Origin: JAWWBN01 sp033720955
Lineage (GTDB): Bacteria > Acidobacteriota > Thermoanaerobaculia > Multivoradales > JAHEKO01
Direction: 5' to 3'
Assembly (NCBI GenBank): GCA_033720955.1
Contig: JAWWBN010000147.1
Location: forward strand, 1 to 9,679
Length of the DNA stretch: 9,679 nt
Shown here in pieces: positions 7,530-9,679 of this stretch (its first letter is position 1; the number at the start of each line of letters is the position of its first letter). A model generated the notes under the pieces. The model saw only the letters and a program-made list of their open reading frames with translations, ran no database searches and had not been told where the DNA came from. The position numbers were made by a program, and so were the translations under genes.

Positions 7530-7558
7530 AGAATATAATCGCGATCGGTGCTTTACAA
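7530..7558 (-). promoter_or_regulatory. Candidate promoter of the TPR-lolB-ispE-... operon
   Basis: On the minus strand TTGTAA (7558-7553; 4 of 6 to the -35 consensus) is followed after 17 nt by TATTCT (7535-7530; 4 of 6), or after 15 nt by TATATT (7537-7532; 5 of 6). This is the only AT-rich patch in the divergent region. Transcription would start at about 7523-7525, on or next to the GTG. Both boxes are imperfect. Confidence 0.45.
7534..7539 (+). promoter_or_regulatory. Perfect -10-like TATAAT on the plus strand
   Basis: TATAAT lies 94 nt before the plus-strand gene at 7634, but no -35 match is found 16-18 nt upstream. It is the same AT-rich patch that may serve the minus-strand promoter, so the two divergent genes could share or compete for it. 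Any plus-strand transcript from here would have a leader of roughly 90 nt. Confidence 0.3.
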
Positions 7559-7571
7559 GTCGATCGCCCCA

Positions 7572-7590
7572 CGCCCGCCGTCGCCGGGCG
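7572..7590 (+). other. Hairpin in the leader of the MshEN-GAF gene
   Basis: CGCCCG (7572-7577) and CGGGCG (7585-7590) can form a 6-bp GC stem around a 7-nt loop, 44 nt before the ATG. There is no U-tract. It may be a leader structure or chance at this GC level. A second short dyad, CCCTC-T-GAGGG (7606-7616), lies just downstream. Confidence 0.25.
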
Positions 7591-7633
7591 GCCGTACCGG
7601 AGGCGCCCTCTGAGGGGCTCCGAGGCCCGCCCG

Positions 7634-8839
7634 ATGTCGGCGCCGCCCCTCGGTGAGCTGTTGCGCCGGCGACGCTGGATCTCCAGCTCCCAGCTCGAGA
7701 CGGCGCGGCAGCGCCAGAGCCAGCTCGGCGGGCGGCTCGGAACCGCTCTGCTGGAGCTCGGCCAGCTCGCCGAGCCCCTCCTCCTCGAGGCGCTCTCCGA
7801 GCAGCTCAACGTGCCGGCCGCCGACGCCGAGGACCTGCGGAAGATCCGGCCGGAGGTGATCGACGAGCTGCCGGCCAAGGCCGCCATCCGCTGTGAGGCC
7901 ATCCCCTTCCGCAGCACCGCCTCGCGGCTCGACGTCGCCATGCTGGACGTCCGCGACCTCACCCTCCACGACGAGCTCTCCTTCATCGCCGGCAAGCGGG
8001 TCAAGGTGCACGTCGCGAACGAGGTGCGGATCGTGGAGGCGCTGGCGCGCTACTACGGCCAGCAGATGCCGGCCCGCTTCCGCAACCTCCTGGACCGTCT
8101 CAACCGTCGCGTGGCGCCCATCGTGCGGCTGGCGTCGGAGGAGGAGAAGGAGGACGCCGGCGAACGACGACGGACCGCGCCCCGCCGGGCCGCCTCGGAG
8201 GGGCCGCCACCTGGCGCGGCGGGGCCGAGCGAGCCGGCGGCCGAGCGTCCGTGGCAGATCGAGCTCTCCCCCAGCGAGCGGGCGGCCCTGGAGAGACCGC
8301 CGGCCTCTCCCCCGCCGACGGAGACGACGTCCTCGCAGCCCGACGACGCCCTGCCGCCGGGGAGGCGTGGCCTCGAGGGGGCACGGCGGCCTCGGGAGGT
8401 GGCAGAGAGCCTCCTCGAAGAGCTGGACGGCGGCTTCGAGCGCCTGCTTCTCTTCAGTGTCCGGCGGGGTCGGGTGAGCGGCTGGCACGGCCGGGGACGG
8501 GGCGTGGAGCCCGAGCGGCTGCGCGGCTACCACTCCGACCTCACCGAGCGCTCGGTCTTCCAGGAGATGGAGCGTCCGGGCGAGCCGTTCATCGGGGTCC
8601 TGGCGCCGCTGCCGGCCCATCTCCGGCTGCACCAGGCGCTGGGCGGCGCCGCGGCGCACGAGTGCCTCGTTCTGCCCATCCGAGTCCGGGGCCGGCTCGC
8701 AGCGGTGCTCTATGCCGACTGCGGCGACGCCGGGCTCTCCGGGGTCGACGTCGACGAGGTGGCGCACCTCGCGGCCAGCGCCGGGGCCGCCCTCGAGCGC
8801 TGCATCCTGCGCCGCAAGATGGGGCCGTCGAGCACCTGA
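7634..8839 (+). CDS. MshEN/GspE-N domain protein with C-terminal GAF-like domain, no ATPase domain
   Basis: This 401-residue cytoplasmic protein has three parts. Residues 5-57 hold two 24-residue MshEN-type motifs (5-28 and 34-57) separated by exactly 5 residues, the layout known to bind c-di-GMP in MshE. Motif II is a good match (RLG at 34-36, Gly43, Gln57); motif I keeps LG (6-7) but has Arg14 where Gly is usual. Residues 58-160 resemble the rest of the type II secretion ATPase N-domain, with DVAMLDVRDLTLHDEL (100-115) and ALARYYG (136-142). Residues 165-250 are a Pro/Arg/Glu-rich linker. Residues 253-391 look like a GAF domain (LVLPIRVRGRLAAVLYADCG, 345-364). No Walker A/B is present, so it is not a secretion motor. 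The ATG at 7634 has GAGG 8 nt upstream. A c-di-GMP-responsive adaptor for pili, secretion or signalling is inference. Confidence 0.82.
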   Translation: MSAPPLGELLRRRRWISSSQLETARQRQSQLGGRLGTALLELGQLAEPLLLEALSEQLNVPAADAEDLRKIRPEVIDELPAKAAIRCEAIPFRSTASRLDVAMLDVRDLTLHDELSFIAGKRVKVHVANEVRIVEALARYYGQQMPARFRNLLDRLNRRVAPIVRLASEEEKEDAGERRRTAPRRAASEGPPPGAAGPSEPAAERPWQIELSPSERAALERPPASPPPTETTSSQPDDALPPGRRGLEGARRPREVAESLLEELDGGFERLLLFSVRRGRVSGWHGRGRGVEPERLRGYHSDLTERSVFQEMERPGEPFIGVLAPLPAHLRLHQALGGAAAHECLVLPIRVRGRLAAVLYADCGDAGLSGVDVDEVAHLAASAGAALERCILRRKMGPSST

Positions 8840-8882
8840 GGAGGGTGTCGGCCGGGCCGCGGGGGCTTCGTTGACACCCTCC
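8840..8882 (+). repeat. Perfect 10-bp inverted repeat spanning the HU promoter -35 region
   Basis: GGAGGGTGTC (8840-8849) and GACACCCTCC (8873-8882) are exact reverse complements separated by 23 nt. The left arm begins right after the upstream gene's stop codon; the right arm shares GACA with the -35 box. Arm centres are 33 bp apart, about three helical turns. It could be an operator pair, or an RNA stem at the end of the upstream message. No U-run follows. Confidence 0.6.
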
Positions 8883-8899
8883 GGAGGCCGCGCTACACT
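8871..8899 (+). promoter_or_regulatory. Sigma-70 type promoter of the HU-M50 unit
   Basis: A perfect -35, TTGACA (8871-8876), is followed by a 17-nt spacer and TACACT (8894-8899; 4 of 6 to the -10 consensus with the key first A and last T kept). Start of transcription is expected near 8906, leaving a leader of about 14 nt with GGAG (8911-8914) 5 nt before the ATG. It is the best promoter in the window. Confidence 0.85.
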
Positions 8900-8914
8900 G
8901 CCGCCGCTCCGGAG
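8879..8914 (+). repeat. Two copies of the palindrome CTCCGGAG in the HU promoter
   Basis: CTCCGGAG occurs at 8879-8886, in the -35/-10 spacer and extended there to CCTCCGGAGG (8878-8887), and again at 8907-8914, from about +2 and including the Shine-Dalgarno GGAG. The copies are 28 bp apart. The placement would suit a repressor site or autoregulation, but no regulator is known from the sequence. Confidence 0.45.
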
Positions 8915-8919
8915 TCCCG

Positions 8920-9186
8920 ATGATCAAGGCCGATCTGGTGAATGCAGTCGCCGAGAGGTCTGACGTGTCCCGAGTGAAGGCCGCCGAGGCGGTCAACACC
9001 ATTCTGGAGGCCATGAAACGGGCGCTGGGTCAGGGCCAGCGGATCGAGCTGCGCGGCTTCGGCGTCTTCCAGATCCGGGACCGGAAACGGGGCGTGGGGC
9101 GCAACCCCAAGACCGGGGTCGAGGTCGAGATCGCCCCCGGCAAGACGGTCCGGTTCAAGCCCGGCAAGGGACTCAAGGACCTCTGA
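8920..9186 (+). CDS. HU/IHF family nucleoid DNA-binding protein
   Basis: This small basic protein of 88 residues bends and compacts DNA, acting as a dimer. Seen: an N-terminal helical dimerisation part (1-38, with KADLVNAVAE and AAEAVNTILEAM), the core turn IELRGFGVF (42-50), and the DNA-binding beta arm with GRNPKTG (60-66), whose Pro63 is the base-intercalating proline. It ends with VRFKPGKGLKDL (77-88). Length and motifs fit both HU and IHF-alpha; I cannot tell which, so no symbol is given. The ATG at 8920 has GGAG 5 nt upstream and its own strong promoter. Its stop overlaps the following protease frame by 4 nt (CTGA). HU genes are often autoregulated, which would fit the dyad repeats in this promoter, but that is inference. 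Confidence 0.95.
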   Translation: MIKADLVNAVAERSDVSRVKAAEAVNTILEAMKRALGQGQRIELRGFGVFQIRDRKRGVGRNPKTGVEVEIAPGKTVRFKPGKGLKDL

Positions 9187-9679
9187 GCTGGCGCTCGGCT
9201 CGGGGACCGCTGCTCGGCCTCCTCGCGACGGTGAGCTTCGCCGTGACGCTGGTCACGGCGACCACCGCCGGTGCCGGCTTCCTCCTGGCCACCCGCACCG
9301 ACGTCACCACCGACCTGCCGGTCCTCGAGACGATGGGGCCGCGGACGGTGGAGCGGGTGTGGAGCGACCCCGAGCTGCGGGCCACCGGGCTGGCCTACGC
9401 GGTGCCCATGCTCTTCATCCTGCTCTGCCACGAGCTCGGGCACTACCTGACCTGCCGCCGGTACCGGCTCCCGGCGACGCCGCCGATCTTCCTGCCCGCT
9501 CCCTTCGCCCTGGGGACCTTCGGCGCCTTCATCCGCATCCGGGGCGCCATCCGCGACCGGCGGCAGCTCCTCGACGTGGGGGCGTCCGGTCCCATCGCCG
9601 GCTTCGTCGCCCTCCTGCCCTTCCTGCTGCTGGGGATCGCCCGCTCCGAGCCCGCCCCTCTCGCGGCGGCCGCCGCCGC
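9183..9679 (+). CDS. M50 site-2 protease family membrane metalloprotease, N-terminal part, apparent CTG start
   Basis: The first 165 residues of a polytopic zinc protease, cut by the window end. Seen: basic SWRSARGP before a first membrane segment (about 9-36), a hydrophilic loop (37-68), a second segment (about 69-82) running into the zinc motif HELGH (83-87), then a PPIFLPAPFALGTFGAFIRIR stretch and the LLDVGASGPIAGF block before a third segment. This pattern fits the site-2 protease branch related to plant EGY proteins. The distal zinc Asp (NPxPxxxLDG-type motif) should lie beyond the window. The frame has no ATG, GTG or TTG upstream for over 150 nt. CTG 9183, overlapping the HU TGA, keeps the first membrane segment with positive residues inside; GTG 9231 or 9243 would shorten it. 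AAGGA ends 3 nt before the CTG. The substrate is unknown. Confidence 0.88.
   Translation, partial: MSWRSARGPLLGLLATVSFAVTLVTATTAGAGFLLATRTDVTTDLPVLETMGPRTVERVWSDPELRATGLAYAVPMLFILLCHELGHYLTCRRYRLPATPPIFLPAPFALGTFGAFIRIRGAIRDRRQLLDVGASGPIAGFVALLPFLLLGIARSEPAPLAAAAA

Noticed and set aside
5760..7538. Plus-strand open frame of 592 codons opposite the TPR gene
   Set aside because: Antisense shadow; the TPR repeats and signal peptide show the minus strand is coding.
5632..8004. Upstream part of the minus-strand frame that contains the lipoprotein (open for over 1,000 codons in total)
   Set aside because: The part upstream of 5631 lies out of frame within the TPR gene and opposite the MshEN-GAF gene. 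It is Arg/Gly/Ala-rich without domain features; only 4891-5631 is real.
7553..8767. Long open frame of 404 codons on the minus strand, opposite the MshEN-GAF gene
   Set aside because: It is an antisense shadow caused by high GC and codon bias. It has no recognisable motif, and the plus strand has clear MshEN/GspE-N homology.
8840..8882. Intrinsic terminator for the MshEN-GAF gene
   Set aside because: The 10-bp arms could pair as RNA, but the loop is 23 nt and no U-tract follows; the right arm is part of a near-consensus promoter. An operator or structural role is at least as likely.

Overview
This is a high-GC (about 70% by eye), densely coding bacterial chromosome segment. It holds ten protein genes (two cut by the window edges) and one tRNA. 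The organism is a diderm: there is a predicted outer-membrane lipoprotein in the LolB position and a periplasmic TPR protein. SpoVG, a two-domain L25/CTC protein, a membrane pyrophosphatase, an ATPase-less MshEN/GspE-N protein and a HELGH site-2 protease together suggest Acidobacteriota or a similar high-GC diderm phylum. This placement is inference, because no rRNA or marker tree is available here.

Positions 1-7523 (minus strand) read as one long housekeeping transcription unit: TPR protein -> LolB-like lipoprotein -> ispE -> spoVG -> tRNA-Gln(UUG) -> prs -> rplY/ctc -> pth -> hppA (cut at position 1). The order TPR-lolB-ispE-tRNA-Gln-prs-rplY-pth is that of Pseudomonas-type genomes. The ispE...spoVG...prs-ctc-pth part is that of Bacillus. 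The window carries both halves. It links isoprenoid precursor synthesis (IspE), PRPP supply (Prs), translation quality (L25, Pth, tRNA-Gln) and pyrophosphate removal with ion pumping (HppA). Most junctions are tight: a 4-nt CTGA overlap, an 86-nt overlap, a 10-nt overlap, and two places where the upstream TAG stop lies inside the next gene's Shine-Dalgarno.

Positions 7524-7633 form a divergent intergenic region. The TPR operon appears to start from a promoter so close to the GTG that its mRNA may be leaderless.

Positions 7634-9679 (plus strand) hold an MshEN/GspE-N plus GAF-like protein without an ATPase domain (a possible c-di-GMP-responsive adaptor). Next is an HU/IHF-type DNA-binding protein with a near-consensus sigma-70 promoter flanked by dyad repeats. 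Last is a membrane M50 site-2 protease that runs off the right edge. The protease and the LolB-like protein both seem to start at CTG codons overlapping the preceding TGA in the same 7-mer, CTCTGAG.

I see no CRISPR array, transposon, phage or defence island. No clearly new multi-gene system is visible; the most unusual points are the hybrid operon, the two apparent CTG starts, the Pth substitution and the MshEN-GAF protein.
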